Notes: generated by a model from the letters alone, not told the origin. A DNA stretch of 64,000 bases from Oxytricha trifallax (GCA_000711775.1 ARYC01000708.1:62001-126000), one strand, 5' to 3'; shown: positions 48,615 through 61,996, numbered from the stretch's first letter. Made by a program: numbers and translations.

Positions 48615-48873
48615 ACAATTTAACGTAAGGAAATACCAATCTTTGGAAAATGTAAGAAATTATTGATAAAAAGTAATTAATTTCCTCAAACGTAAATTTT
48701 ATTAATTCATATTATTAACACATGTTATATAGATAAATATTTATTATAAATGTTACACAAGTTAACGATTTATCAAATTTGAATAATGCATAGCTTAAAG
48801 TGCATTCGAATTAAAGTTATATAACAAGACAAATTTTAAGTGAATTTCTTATAAAAATATATAATTTGGCTAA

Positions 48874-51800
48874 ATGGAAAAACCAGCTGCTCTAAATGAT
48901 AAACCATTAAAAGAACAACCAGCTTTCTTACGTTCAATAGATTTGTCAAATTAGAATAATATCAGACGCAAAGCTTTGCCGTCTTTTGATGTGAATAAGG
49001 ATAAAATTGAGTTCATGCAATTTGACGTTGACTCTTATATTGCTCCAAATCCAGGTAAAAATATAATTGTTAAAATATCATAGAGTTTTTATAATCTCAT
49101 GAAAATGATAAAGATCGACCACATATAAGAATGTATGGTGTTACTGCTTAAGGCAACTCCGTTCTATGTCATGTCCACAACTTCGACCCATATTTCTATG
49201 TTGAGGTTGATTCTAAAAAACATCCAAATTTTACTCCTGAAGATCTATAGAAAATTAAATCAGATTTAAATAACTGGAATAAACAAGAGGAATGTGTAAA
49301 GTTAGTAGAACTAGTATAAAAGAACTCAATTATGGGTTATTTAGAAAAATCTGGTTTATTCATTAAAATATACTGCTCGCTACCTAAATATGTGCAATAG
49401 TTACGATCTCTATTTGAAAATGGATGTTTTACTTTAAGGGGGTCACAATGTTTTTCGCACATAACTTATGAATCAAATTTAAGCTATTCTCTTCGATTTA
49501 TGATTGATCATTAGATCGTTGGTATGCAATGGATAAGAATAGAGGCTGGAAAGTATAGAAAGAGAACTGGCACTAAAATGTCATCTTGCTAACTAGAAAT
49601 AGATGTTGAGGATCCAAATGACATAATTGGATTGCCATTCGAAGGGGACTATTCAGCTATTGGACCAATAAGAATATTAAGTTTTGACATAGAATGTGGA
49701 GCTGATAAGGGTAGATTTCCCTAACCTCAAACTGATCCTGTAATTTAAATTGCCAATATAGTCAAAATTCATGGTGAAGATTAGCCATTCGTCAGAAATG
49801 TATTTACTTTGAAAGAATGCGCTCCAATTCTTGGTACTCAAGTCAATTGGTTTAATAGTGAAACTGCTCTATTAGCTTCTTGGAGGGATTTTATACTTGA
49901 AGTTGACCCAGATATAATAACAGGATTTAACATAGTAAACTTTGATTTCCCATACATAATAAATAGAGCTATTCAACTTGGCATGAAAAATTATCCAACT
50001 TTTGGTAAAATTGTTGACTCTTAAACTAGAATTAAAAATGGGACTTTCTCTTCAAAAGCTTTAGGAACCAGAGATACAAAAGAAATTATAATGGAAGGTA
50101 GAGTTTAATTTGACATGCTTTAACTTTTCCTGAGAGAATATAAACTCCGATCCTATACTTTAAATTCTGTATCTTCAGAATTTCTAGGTGAATAAAAGGA
50201 AGACGTGCATCATTCCCAAATCTTTATTTTATAGGAAAAGGATCAGTTTACCAGGAGAAGGCTTGCCATTTATTGTCTTAAAGATGCATATCTGCCATTA
50301 AGATTGATGGAAAAGTTGTTGAGTTTATATAATTTTACTGAGATGAGTAGAGTTACTGGAGTACCAATTAGTTATTTATTCACAAGAGGATAATAAATCA
50401 AAGTTACGTCTTAATTATTGTAAAATCTTAAATAAATTTATAAGTTGATTTAATTTTAGCTTGAATATTATTAAATAAACTTATTCTGCAATATACAGAA
50501 AAGCAAATGCATGTAATTTGTTGATTCCAACAGAAAGAGGTCCATCAAATGAAGGAAAATTTGAAGGAGCTCTAGTTATAGATCCAAATAGAGATTTTTT
50601 CCTCGAACCAATAGCAATTTTAGATTTTGCATCGCTTTACCCATCAATTATGCTTGCTCATAATATCTGCTACTCAACACTCATCCCGCCAAAAGCAGTC
50701 AAATTCTACAATCCTGATCATTACTTAAAAACACCCACTGGTGATCATTTTATAAAAGCAGAAGTAAAAAAGGGAATTTTACCATTAATACTTGAGGAGT
50801 TAATTGAAGCTAGAAAGAAAGCAAAGAAAGAGTTTGCTCTTTCAGACGAGAAGGCTGTTCTTGATGGAAGATAAATGGCTATGAAAGTGGCAGCAAATAG
50901 TGTCTATGGTTTTACTGGAGCTTAAATTGGTTAATTACCTTGTATAGCTATTTCATCTAGTGTTACAGCATATGGGAGAGAAATGATCGAAATGTCCAAG
51001 AATTTTGTTATAACAAGATTTAACAAGTAAAATGGCTATAAGTACGATAGTGAAGTCATTTATGGTGACACAGATTCAGTGATGGTTAAATTTGGAGTAA
51101 AATCTGTTGCAGAAGCTATGGAGTTGGGCTAAGAAGCTGCTGAATATGTGACAAAGTTCTTTACTGAGCCGATTAAGTTAGAGTTTGAAAAAGTATACTA
51201 TCCTTATCTACTTCTAAACAAGAAGAGATATGCTGGGTTGCTATGGACTAAGCCAGATAAATTTGATTGTATTGATGCTAAAGGTATCGAAACAGTCCGT
51301 AGAGACAGTTGTGGTTTAGTTCAAGATACTGTTTAAAACAGCTTAAACATGATTTTAATAGAAAGAGATTCAAATAAGGCTCTTGATTATTGCAAGGGTA
51401 TTATCAGCGATTTGCTTTAGAATAGAATAGATTTATCTTTGCTTGTGATTTCAAAGGGTTTGGGAAAGAAATCTAAATCTGAAATCTAAGACTGCATAAG
51501 TGGTCCACCAACAACTATAAAAGAAATAAAAGCATAAGCTAAGGGATATACTTAAAAGTAGGCTCATACTGAACTCGCTGAAAGAATGAGGAAGCGAGAT
51601 GCTGCATCAGCTCCAAACCAAGGCGATAGAGTGGCGTATGTTATGGTGAAGAAGACTGCAGATAGCAAAGTTCATGAAAAATCAGAGGATCCTATGTTTG
51701 CACTCACCCATAACATGCCAATTGATTATTAGTACTATTAAGACAATCAATTGAAGTAGCCGCTTCTCAGGCTTTTTGAACCTATTTTTCCAAATGCTGA

Positions 51801-52361
51801 AGATCTATTCAATAATTAAATTATTATGTTTTGTTATTTTTAGAAATACTTAAAGCATTATAAAAAAGACAAATATTAGCATTATATTTTTAGATTGTTC
51901 AAAGGAGAACATACAAGGAATATATATGTGCCCAAACTTCAGCCAAAAACAGGTTTAGGTAAATATGCAATAGTTTAAAAATAATGTCTCGGCTGCAAGA
52001 CAATAATAAAATCTATAATAAATTAAATTTATGAGATCAAAATATAAAACTGGTTTATTCATTTTTTAAATGTTTTCAGAAATTTTAATGAATACTGACG
52101 AAATAACAAGCTGAATAAAGTGTTTTATGCAGAGGTTGTGAACCAAAGCGTCGTCAGATATACATAGAGAGAAAAATTGAATTAAATATAAATGAGAAGG
52201 CATTTGCAGATTTATGGGTTTAATGTCAGAGATGCTAAGGTAATTTACATGAGGATGTTTTATGCTAGAGCAGAGACTGTCCTATATTTTACAGGAGGAT
52301 TAAAGCAAAGAAATAATATGAAGAAAATGCCCAATTATTAAAAGGATTTGATGATTGGTGA
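48874..52361 (+). CDS. POLD1: DNA polymerase delta catalytic subunit
   Basis: ATG 48874 ([18 protein letters not shown]). Exonuclease motifs: [16 protein letters not shown] (Exo I), [16 protein letters not shown] (Exo II) and [14 protein letters not shown] (Exo III). Polymerase motifs: [16 protein letters not shown] (A), [14 protein letters not shown] (B) and [14 protein letters not shown] (C). The C-terminus has both cysteine clusters: CLGCKTIIK with [17 protein letters not shown] (CysA), and [20 protein letters not shown] then CPIFYRR (CysB, the Fe-S cluster site). Introns lie at about 49057-49085, 50420-50500 and 52050-52120. Stop TGA 52359-52361; about 1,090 residues, as expected. All catalytic residues are present. 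It is the replicative lagging-strand polymerase with proofreading (family knowledge). Unlike neighbours it shows no clear IES. Confidence 0.93.
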
Positions 52362-52527
52362 AAAAGCTTATTTAAAGTTTTAGATTAATTTAAAGTAATT
52401 TCTTTAATTTTTTACACAGTAGTTATTATCTTAATTTTGTAATAAAAATATTTAATAAAATAACAACTTAGCTAAGGCTTATTTCTCTTTATTTTGGTAG
52501 GTGCATTTTAAAAACATTATTAAGATA

Positions 52528-53940
52528 TCAATAGAACTTAGTGCCAGCCCCACCTGCCTTGAACTAGTTATTATAGTTTGCTTGCACTTATTATGTATAG
52601 GCTGGTGCCACTACTTAATCTCTTTGAATGTTAGGCTGATTATATAAGTAGTGTCCTTATCCACCATACAAAGACTATTGCTGTTAATTCATTGGCAACA
52701 TGGAAGCAATGTTATTGTTGCCTCCCATTTATTACACTTATGGTTGCATTTAGGGCTACTAGTCTCCAGAAGAAGGGGAGGCAGATGAATGAATTGGCAT
52801 GTTTTAATTAGACATTTGTGTAGGGAATCCTCCAAACTGCTGTTAATCTGGCATCTACTGGTTTATCAGATTTGATGGTGCTGCAAATTATTACTATTGC
52901 TACTAATACTGTTGTTGCTACTGTTATTAGTATGGTGAAGGCTATTGATATTATTGTGGCATCTGTTGTTGTTGCTGATATGGGTTTTGATAATCAAATC
53001 CTGGGTTGCCACCATATTGGTAATTGTTAGGGTCTCTGTAAGCTGGTTAAGTTTAAGATCTTGGTTATTCAAAAAGCTCCTTTCTCACTGGTCTCCCTGC
53101 AAATCCAGTGCCCATAATAGAAGCACCTACAGACTGCAACTCGCTTGGATTATAGATTTGATGTTTTGGAACATCTACACTCATTCTATTACTTCCATTA
53201 ATGGGATTAAAGCCACAGTTAGATCTCACATCAATATTTTTGCTTCTCATCATTGCTCTTACTTTGGCATCGTCATCCCTAGTCTTTAAATATTGGCCTT
53301 CATCTGTTTATTCATATTGCAAGCTTAAAATGTTATAAGCAGCCCCACCTTTGTTCCTCTACCCTGTTAAATACTTGTCATTCATTGCTTGGATTCTTTA
53401 TGATTAGCGTTAGTTTTCCTCATCCATAAATTCCCATCTCTTTAAGTCTCTCTCATATTTCTCAACTCTAAAAGGAAAAAATTAATGGTCAGTTATAAAT
53501 AAAAAGGAAAATTTGTGAGGTGTAAAATCTCTTCATAGCAGTTACCTTTTTTACTCAATAGCTTCCATTTTAGCTTTATGTTGCTACTCTCTAATCATTT
53601 TATCATGTGAGGCAAAGTCTTTGTTGAATCTATCGTTATCTATTTTTAAAGTTTAATAGCTGTAAAATAATATTCAAAAATTACCTGGAAGGAAATGGGA
53701 GGATGTAGGATCTGGATTGTTAACCAGTGCATTATCAACATATTTATGGTAAGAGCCTATTCTATCCCTCAGTCTCAACTGCTCAATTCTTTCCCTGTCC
53801 TTAAGTGCAGCCTATAATAATTATTTTTTAGAGAATATTTATAATTAAGCCTCAAATGGATATTCAAGAAATTGAGAAATAAACTGACTTACTCTTTCTT
53901 CTCTTGTCCTTGGTTCTACCTAATTCATATTCATCATCAT
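52528..53940 (-). CDS. Coiled-coil protein with long Gln-rich tail
   Basis: ATG 53940 (MMMNMNQVEPRTREER), intron at about 53893-53816, then AALKDRERIEQLRLRDRIGS and KYVDNALVNNPDPTSSHFLP. Further exons encode charged helices (KIDNDRFNKDFASHDKMIRE, YERDLKRWEFMDEENQRQ). The central unique region includes RSNCGFNPINGSNRMSVDVP and MGTGFAGRPVRKELFE. The tail from about 53060 is extremely Gln/Pro/Asn-rich (QQQYQQQQQFAAPSNLINQ) and ends at TGA 52528-52530. About 420 residues. The tail codes Gln with all four codons, mostly TAA, TAG and CAA. I do not recognise the family; the charged N-terminal helices resemble microtubule-associated ciliary proteins. Confidence 0.65.
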
Positions 53941-54090
53941 TTTAATTAACTTTAATTATAAACAATTATAAATTTATTTTTTCATTTTCAATTATGCTTT
54001 CTTGATTTATTATACTAACAAATAAGATACTAGAAGTTATAGATAAGTTCAGAATTTTCTAATTACAATAAATTTATAAGTTTGTTTAAA

Positions 54091-57000
54091 ATGAATGGCG
54101 ATTTAGAATAGACTCCAGATAATTATAAAGGCAGTTTATATCCAGGAGAATATTAGTAAACCTCCACTGAGTACATAAGAGGAGACAAGTCTACTAAAAA
54201 GGTTCAAAGTGATGGGGTATAGAGACTAAATACTAAGGGCAAACCTATTTTTACAGAAGATGGAGAACCTAATTTACCTATAATTATATTTTAAGCATTT
54301 TAAAATTGTAAATTTATACGATAGCAGGCTTGAACACAGAAGGCGCTTTGATGGAAGAGGATAATCAATAAAAATTAAAGAAATTATTGAAAGAGAAGGA
54401 AGAACTAAAATCAGGGGTTTTCAGATTTCATAATAAGATTACACTATATTCTAAAAAGTCATTGTTTTTCTTCAACGATAAAAGTGTCTTTAGAAAAGTT
54501 GCTGTTTGGCTAATAGAATGGAAGTAAGTATTTTTTTAATTAATTTGCATTGCGCTAATTTTCAAATTTTTTAAAACTTTAAATGGTGTAACCTAACTAT
54601 TTTACAGTTGGTTTGATAGATTCATTATGTTTTGCATTTTCGCAAATTCTATATCACTAAGCATGTTTGATTATACAGACAGAGATGCAAAAACCCAATA
54701 TAATCAGATTTTAAACAATATTGGTGATGCATTCACATTTTTGTTCTTGTTTGAAGCACTTGTAAAGATATTTGCCATGGGTTTTATTATTCATAAAAAA
54801 TCATACTTAAGAGATGGGTGGAACGTTCTTGACTTCTTCATTGTTGTAACAGGGTAATTCGATTTATCCTATATTTAACTAAAAATTATAGACTAGTGGA
54901 TTTAGTTGCAACAACTATTAATTTGAAATCTCTTAGAACTCTGAGAGTAATGAGACCCTTGAGAAGTATAAATGCTATACCAAGCATGAGAAGACTAGTA
55001 AGCACGTTGCTGTAATCTTTACCTGAACTCGGAAATGCAGCGATCTTCCTGTTCTTTATGATAATATTATTTGGTATATTGGGTCTTTAACAGTTCAGTG
55101 GGGTAATGTATTACAAATGCCGTTTGACCGAGAAACCCATAAATGGAACATATTGGCCGAAAAGTCCAGATTTCACTAGAGTATGCTCCAAAGCTTCAGA
55201 TGGAGGGTATCATTGTCCTGAGTATCTATGGTGTGGAAGTCCTTTAGATGTGGGAATATCATTAGAGGATGATGGAGTTTACAATGACAATTAGATTTAA
55301 TTTGGAATTAGTTCCTTTGATAATTTTGGCTAAGCTGTCCTATAAAAGAACCATATTTTTTTTATTACTAGTCTATACTAGTTATAGGTGTATTCTAAAC
55401 CATTAGTAAAGATGGCTGGGCTGACTTAATGTACAATATGTCAGATGGATCTAACTACATCTTCGCTAGAATATATTTCTGTTTTATTATAGTTTTTGGG
55501 TCTTTCTTTTTGCTTAATTTGATTCTTGCTGTAATTATGGGATTCACAAGGATTCTAAATAGATGAAGAAAATGAGCTCATAAAGAAAGAGAAGCTGTTC
55601 AAGTAAGATAAGAAGATTAACTTTGAAAAATTAACAACAGAAGATATATTGAATATGAGCTCTAGTGAAGGGGAAAACGCAATTGAAGAATTTCAAGCAT
55701 TTTAAGAGTAAGAAGAGAAAATTAGGACTTTAGGAATGGATTCCTATAAACTTAATAAATTTGTTGGTACCAAGTTTTTTTCTTTTCAAATAATGCATTT
55801 AAATCTTCTCAAATGACGAAAAGCAAAACCCTGAAGAGAAATAAGATTAATCTTGAAGTAGAATAGCTTGATGGCAGTTAAGAGGTCTACAATCATAAAC
55901 TAACAACACCTAATAATAAGCAGTCGTATAGAGACACTCTGCCATTAAAGGACATCTAAGACTAAACTCCAGTTTCAAACAATAACTTAAACGCACCACC
56001 CACTCCCATGTCTCATACCCCTTATTCAGCTATGTTAATTCAGTAAAAGGGTGGTAAGCAGCATGGCGAAGATTTTACTTCCAGTTTTGGCTTAGCAATG
56101 CTCTAAAAGACACTTGAAAAAGATCCCTAACACTTTTAAAAAGCAACTACATCTTTAAAGCAGTTTTAAGAGCTTGAAATTCAAATGCTTTAACAATTTA
56201 TATTTTTGTTTCAATATAAATCCAATATCAGTTAATACAAAATCACTCTTTTTTCTATTTGAATGATAGATTTCTTTTCATTTAATAAAATAATAATTCA
56301 AAAATATAAACTCGATCTAATATAACTAAAGATTTATTTGATTAAGTTCAATTAAATAGTAAATCAAAATTACCTGTAAACAAAAATAATATGACAAATA
56401 TAATTTTTTATTGTGAAATATTTAAGTATATAAAGTAGTGGATTTTCAAAGTAAAATATATTGTTAAAAAAAAGTTATTCTTGAGGTTTAATGCACTAAG
56501 CTGACTAAATTGAAGATAAAGGGGAAAGACTAAAAGTAAACTTAGTTCAATTTTTTAGTATGTTATAAAGAAATTAATATATAAAATCATTTTATTTATT
56601 ATTGAATGTAATTAAAATCATATAATACTCAAAATATTTAAAAATTATGTTTATAATAGAAAATGTTCGTATAGTAAAAAAGAGTCCTTGAAAAAATGGA
56701 GCTAGACATTAAGAAGAAATATGCTTAAAGTAAAAGAAGAATTTATGGCATTGATAACGAACAGGAAATCGTAACACAAATTAAGAAAGGTATAAAGTCA
56801 GAGATATTGAAGCAGGAAACAGAATAGAGAATATTAGATGAAGAGGAAGAAGATTCAACTCCTAAGAAAATGCTGAGGTAAAGGGAAAATGACGAAGTGG
56901 AGAAGTAGCTTGATTAAGTGTGTTTGATAGCTTTGAAAATATGTTCCAATCTCAAATAGTTAAATTTGAAGCAACATCTCTAAGAGGTTATATTGTAAAA

Positions 57001-60000
57001 GTTCAAGTCATAACTCATTCAAAAGAATATTCTTGAAAAGATGAACAATCAAGTTGATTCTAAAATGACTCAAAACATTTTAACTATTCGTGCTTAGAAA
57101 ACACCAGTATATGGCATATGTTTGAGAATAGCCACTCATCCTTTGTTCAACTTACTAATTATCTGTGCTATAGTATGCAATGCTGTTGTTTTAGCAATGG
57201 ACAGATATCCTTAGAGCGATGGTGAAAATAAATTGCTTGATTTCTTTAACTTGGCATTTTTCACAATTTTTGGAGTTGAACTTGTGCTAAAGCTAACTGG
57301 ACTAGGCCTTACTTTTTATTTCAAAGACAAATTTAACTTATTTGACAGTATAGTAGTGTTTGTAAGCATGATCGATATTACGCTATAATATGCTTCAAAA
57401 GAAAGCAGTGTCTCTGGAGGTGCTATATCTGCCTTAAGAGTCTTCAGAGTTATTAGAATTTTCTAATTAGCTAAAATTTGGAAAAACTTTCAAAATCTGC
57501 TTAGAGTAATATCAAATACAGTGAAAGATATCTCAAATATTTCAATTTTAATCTTCCTGTTTATCTTTACTTACACTCTTTTGGGAATGGATCTATTCGC
57601 TTACTAACTTAGGTTAAATGAGATAGATAGCGTGCTTACATTTTCCGATGATGCCTTGTCACCTCAATCAACTTTTAACTCATTCATAAGATCTTTCATC
57701 TCTGTATTTATTGTGCTCGCTAATGATGGATGGACGAATATATACTTTGATCACTATAGGGCAGTTGGCTCAATAACTGCGAGTTTCTACTTCATTTCAT
57801 TAATGATCATTGGACAGTATATCCTGCTTAATCTCTTCATTGCAATTTTAATTGAAAATTTTGAGCAAGTTTCAGTTCATTAAGACACAGTCAATAAACT
57901 TAATTAAGGCTAAAAGCAATTAAAATCATATGAAGTTGTACTTAAATTCATCTATAAATGTTTCAGAAAAGAATACAAATAATAGGATGATAGTGAAATT
58001 GCTCAATTAATTAGAAAGAAAGAAGATGACTCTTAATAAAAGACTCCCTCACTCTACATTTTCAAAAATGATAACAAAATCAGGAAGTTTTGTAAGAAGT
58101 ATACTACGCATAAAAAGTTTGAAAGTGTCATGCTTTTCATAATTTTAATCAGCAGCGTTTAATTAGCTGTGGATAATCCCCTAAATGATCCTGAATCCAT
58201 TGTTTCTTCTATTTTAGGGAATGTTGATATTATTCTGACAACCATATTTACTTTGGAATGTGTCATGAAAATATTATAAACATGTGTCCATTTATTAATT
58301 TTAATAGTTATAGTTGGCTTTGGGTACATAAACTGCGGTTCAACGAGCTATATTAGATCTGGTTGGAACATTCTTGATTTCATTGTTGTCTTTTTATCAG
58401 TAACTAGTTTTATATTTTAATTTCCTTAATATAGATTGTATCCATGATGGTGAGTTCAAAGAACATTAACTCGATTAAAATTCTGAGACTATTAAAAGTC
58501 TTGAGACCACTTAGAGTTATTTCCAGAAATTAAGGCTTGAAAATATCGTTAAGATCCTTAGGCAAAGCTGTTCCAGGAATTATCAATGTGTCCATTATCT
58601 CATTAGTCTTTTATCTGATTTTTGGTATTATTGGAGTCAACTATTTCAAAGGAGTATATTACTATTGTGAGACTGATCACTTGATAAGATCTAATATGCT
58701 CATAATGAGGATGGATTCTAAATGGGATTGCCTAAGTTTAGGAGGTGAATGGAAGAAATATTTCCAAAATTTCGACAATATTTTTGAAGCTATAGGAACT
58801 TTATTTACCATTTCAACAGCTGTGGACTGGTCAGAAGTCATGTATAGAGGAGCAAGTGCTAGGGGAATTGACTTGTCTCCTAAAGATATGAACAGCTAAA
58901 GCTCAGCAATCTTCTTTATAGCTTTTATGATAGTTGGGAACTTTTTCTTGCTAAATCTCTTCGTAGGAGTAGTAATTAGTACTTACAATAGAGAAAAAGA
59001 AGTTCTGGGAAGAAATTTCTTATTGACAGAGAAGCAAAGAAAGTGGCTTGAAAATAAAATTATGATGGTATAGTCTAAACCTATGCTAAAAATGAAGCTT
59101 CCAGCTAATGAATGGAGATAACCTTTCTTTATACTTGCCGAATTCAAATGGTTTGAGAGATTCATATACTTTTGCATTATAGCAAACACTGTTATTTTGT
59201 CTATTTAATGGCAAAATTAACCATAAGTACTTGATGTATTGACTGAAAAAGTAAACTATGCTTTCGCTGGAATCTTTACATTTGAGGTTATTGTTAAATT
59301 CTTGGCTTATGGAAAGAGATATTTTAAAGATGGTTGGAATAACTTTGATATAGTAATTGTGATAATGACACTGATAAGTATTTTACTTGCTGCTACTACA
59401 AGCTACTAACTTGGCCCTCAAACCACTATCATTAGATCATTTAGAATTGGCAGAATATTTAAGTTGTTCCGAAGAAATAAATCACTAAAGTCTATCTTCT
59501 AAACCTTTTTGGTAACTTTACCTGCTATGGCTAATGTTGGTAGTTTGCTAGTGCTCTTTATATTTATATATTCCATTCTTGGTGTTTATATATTTGCTGA
59601 TATCAAACTAAGCGGAAAACTTACTGAAAATTAGGGTTTAAAGTAAGATGCTAATTTTTTAATAATTATCATATAAAGTTAATATTAAGTACAATTGATC
59701 GTTCCTTTTAAAACAAAATTTTTTATTTATTGTTTTATATTTATCAAAGATAGAAATTTTCTTTTATATTAACAATTGAAAATCATTTTATATATTTTAA
59801 AAGCTAATTTTTTAAATAGATTAAATTTTAATTATGATATTATGTTGCATATTCAAATATATCTATAGTAAATTTATTTAAAAAGACTTTAATTTAAATT
59901 TTTATAAAATTTAAAATCTATTTAAATCCCATTACTCTGAAAATGCTAATTTCTAAAATGTTTCTAATGCATTTTTACTACTAGTGAGAATATCTACCGG

Positions 60001-61804
60001 AGAAAATTGGTCTAAACTTATGAACTCTTTGTAAAACCAATATATTATATTTTAAATAAATAATAAAAATGCATTTACTATATTTATTTACTAATTTTTT
60101 GATAATCTAAAATAAAATAAAAATTAAAGTAATATCATCTATTAAATTAATTTTAATTAATCCTATTTTCATGATTAATCTATGGGTTTTAATAAAGCTA
60201 CAATTTGGAGTACCAGTGTGTTGACTCTCCAGTATTTCAAGATTACTAATCTGCAGGATGTAATAAATTTATTGATAATTTATAATTATTGTTATAGATA
60301 ACACTGTTGGCTGTGGAAGCTTTACTTTTCCAATTATTTACTTCTATTCCTACATTTTAGTGGTTCAACTGATCTATTTGAAGCTATTCATTGCTATTAT
60401 ACTGTAAGGGTTTTAAGACACCACAGAAAGAGACAATAAACTTCTGGATTAAGAAGCAAGTGATAGATTTAGAGAGGTATGGGCAAATTATGATCCAGAT
60501 GTAAGTTTACTACATTTTTATTTAATATAGGGCACAACTTTTATGAGTTCATAGAGTTACGGGTTATTTTTGGAAAGATTGGGATAACCACTTGGTTGGG
60601 AACTTGACTACACTTACAACTATCTCAAGCAGCTCAATTTAATAAATAATTTTTATTACTTAATTACCTGGATGAAGTGAGTTTACCCAAATATAATGCA
60701 GGGAAAGATTATCAATTCATGGATGTGTTTGAAAGTTTAGCACTACTTATGATTGTAAAAAAGGAAGTAAAGAAATACCTAGTAAAATACTCTCGAAAAG
60801 TTCAAATGATTCAGTAACGCAAAGAAATAATGGATTAAAAGAAAAGAGAGGAATTATTCAGAAAGAAACATAGAGTAAGAAAGCCAACTATGAAAAATAG
60901 TGGGAAACTTGTTATCACTCCTAAACTAAATAAGCAAGCGACTAATAACTTTAGCAAGAAAGAATTGCCAAAACAAGGTACTATAAAAGACATCAATAAA
61001 GATCTGAAGATAAAAAAGAAACAACAGCAGGATACTATGGCGGACTCTACTTATAACAATTCAAATACTAGAACTAAAAATGGTGGAAGATTAGACACAA
61101 ATTTGGATGACTTGCTTTACCATGATACTGACCAGCACTAGGAAGAACTTAAAAATTAGCTTAGGAGCTTGATCTATTTAATTTATTACTTTTATCTACC
61201 TAATTTATTACTGTTAATATATATCTAAACTGGTACATACCAGCCATCGGACACTTAACTACAGACAACCACGAATTAAAACAGTAGAATGACTACTCAA
61301 CCACAGGGTTTCGGATAAGCTTTGTAAAACAACTTGCCAAGATAGAGTAACGCCACCAACTATAACTACAATATGATGGTTGACAGCACAAATACCTAAC
61401 TGAAAACCAATTTCGGGGAGATGAGAAGTGACTTAAATGAGGATGACATCGAAGCATAGATTGATGCTCTGCTGCAAAATAATTCTTTAATGAACGATCT
61501 AGAAATGAAACTCAATTAGCAAGACAGTCAGCAGTAGCAACAGTAGCAGACATAGCAGCAATAACAGCTGCAATAACAGTAATAGCAAATGATACAGTAG
61601 CAGCAATAAATCAAAAAATAGTAGCAATAATAACTCAATTAAGAGAGCAATGCTTTGGGGTAAGACTTGATGAGAAAGCAAAATATTGACAACAATAATA
61701 ATAATTATGGTTTCACCAGCACTAGCAGACAACCATAAAACGGACCCAATAGAAATCAATATACCAACCAAAATGTCCCTAAATATGGATTTTAGAAATA
61801 ATGA
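54091..61804 (+). CDS. Four-domain voltage-gated cation channel (CaV/NaV type)
   Basis: ATG 54091 (MNGDLEQTPDNYKGSLYPGE) to TGA 61802-61804, roughly 2,200 codons after removing introns and IESs. Each of four repeats has six membrane segments and an S4 with spaced Arg/Lys: LKSLRTLRVMRPLRSIN (DI), ALRVFRVIRIFQLAKIW (DII), KILRLLKVLRPLRVISRN (DIII), IIRSFRIGRIFKLFRRNK (DIV). Pore loops: TISKDGWADLMY, VLANDGWTNIYFD, ISTAVDWSEVMY and ISTGENWSKLMN, so the filter ring reads D/D/V/E rather than EEEE. C-terminus: LGWELDYTYNYLKQLN then FMDVFESLALLMIVKKEVKK, matching the CaV post-IQ style, then a poly-Gln tail. Frame-breaking inserts with direct repeats occur at 55540-55555, 56183-56665, 59648-59952 and 60636-60665. 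A further one near 55750-55795 (AAAT repeat) is possible, and the gap at about 60030-60200 fits an intron. Ciliate CaV channels drive ciliary reversal (family knowledge). Confidence 0.88.
55540..55555 (+). other. Micro-IES, 10 bp, pointer GGATTC
   Basis: GGATTC at 55540-55545 and again at 55550-55555, with only ACAA between. Leaving it in shifts NLILAVIMGF into a TGA. Removing 10 bp gives ATG GGA TTC TAA ATA GAT GAA and the channel linker continues as GFQIDEENELIKKEKLF. Confidence 0.6.
56183..56665 (+). other. IES, 478 bp, pointer AAATG
   Basis: Very AT-rich insert in the DI-DII linker. AAATG at 56183-56187 and 56661-56665; removal joins ATT CAA ATG TTC GTA TAG, coding ELEIQMFVQQKRVLEKME in one frame. 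The insert holds stops in all frames. Confidence 0.55.
59648..59952 (+). other. IES, 295 bp, 10-bp pointer ATGCTAATTT
   Basis: ATGCTAATTT at 59648-59657 and 59943-59952 brackets an AT-rich insert in the DIV pore region. Excision gives GAT GCT AAT TTC TAA AAT, coding KQDANFQNVSNAFLLLVRIS up to the selectivity filter. Chance occurrence of a 10-bp repeat exactly at both frame breaks is unlikely. Confidence 0.75.
60636..60665 (+). other. Micro-IES, 26 bp, pointer AATT
   Basis: AATT at 60636-60639 and 60662-60665. Removal of 26 bp joins CTC AAT TAC CTG GAT GAA, coding YLKQLNYLDEVSLPKYNA; unexcised the frame reaches TGA within 15 codons. No GT-AG ends. Confidence 0.55.
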
Positions 61805-61996
61805 TCAACATTAATTCAAAGTAATTTAAATTTCTTAAATATTAATTTGAAATGTTAACTTGTTAGATAATTATAAATAATGATAAACTATTTTAACTTA
61901 AGAAATTGATATTAGAAATTAATACTTCTTGATTTTAAATAACTTCAGTTTCTTCGATTTAAGATATGATAGTTTCATTAAGTTAATAACGAGTCA

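Noticed and set aside
52866..53289. Plus-strand frame of 114 codons
   Set aside because: It is antisense to the Gln-rich coiled-coil gene, which has introns, start and stop in order.
61499..61771. Minus-strand open frame rich in Leu
   Set aside because: It is the antisense of the poly-Gln tail of the channel gene; CAG/CAA/TAG/TAA repeats read backward give Leu runs.
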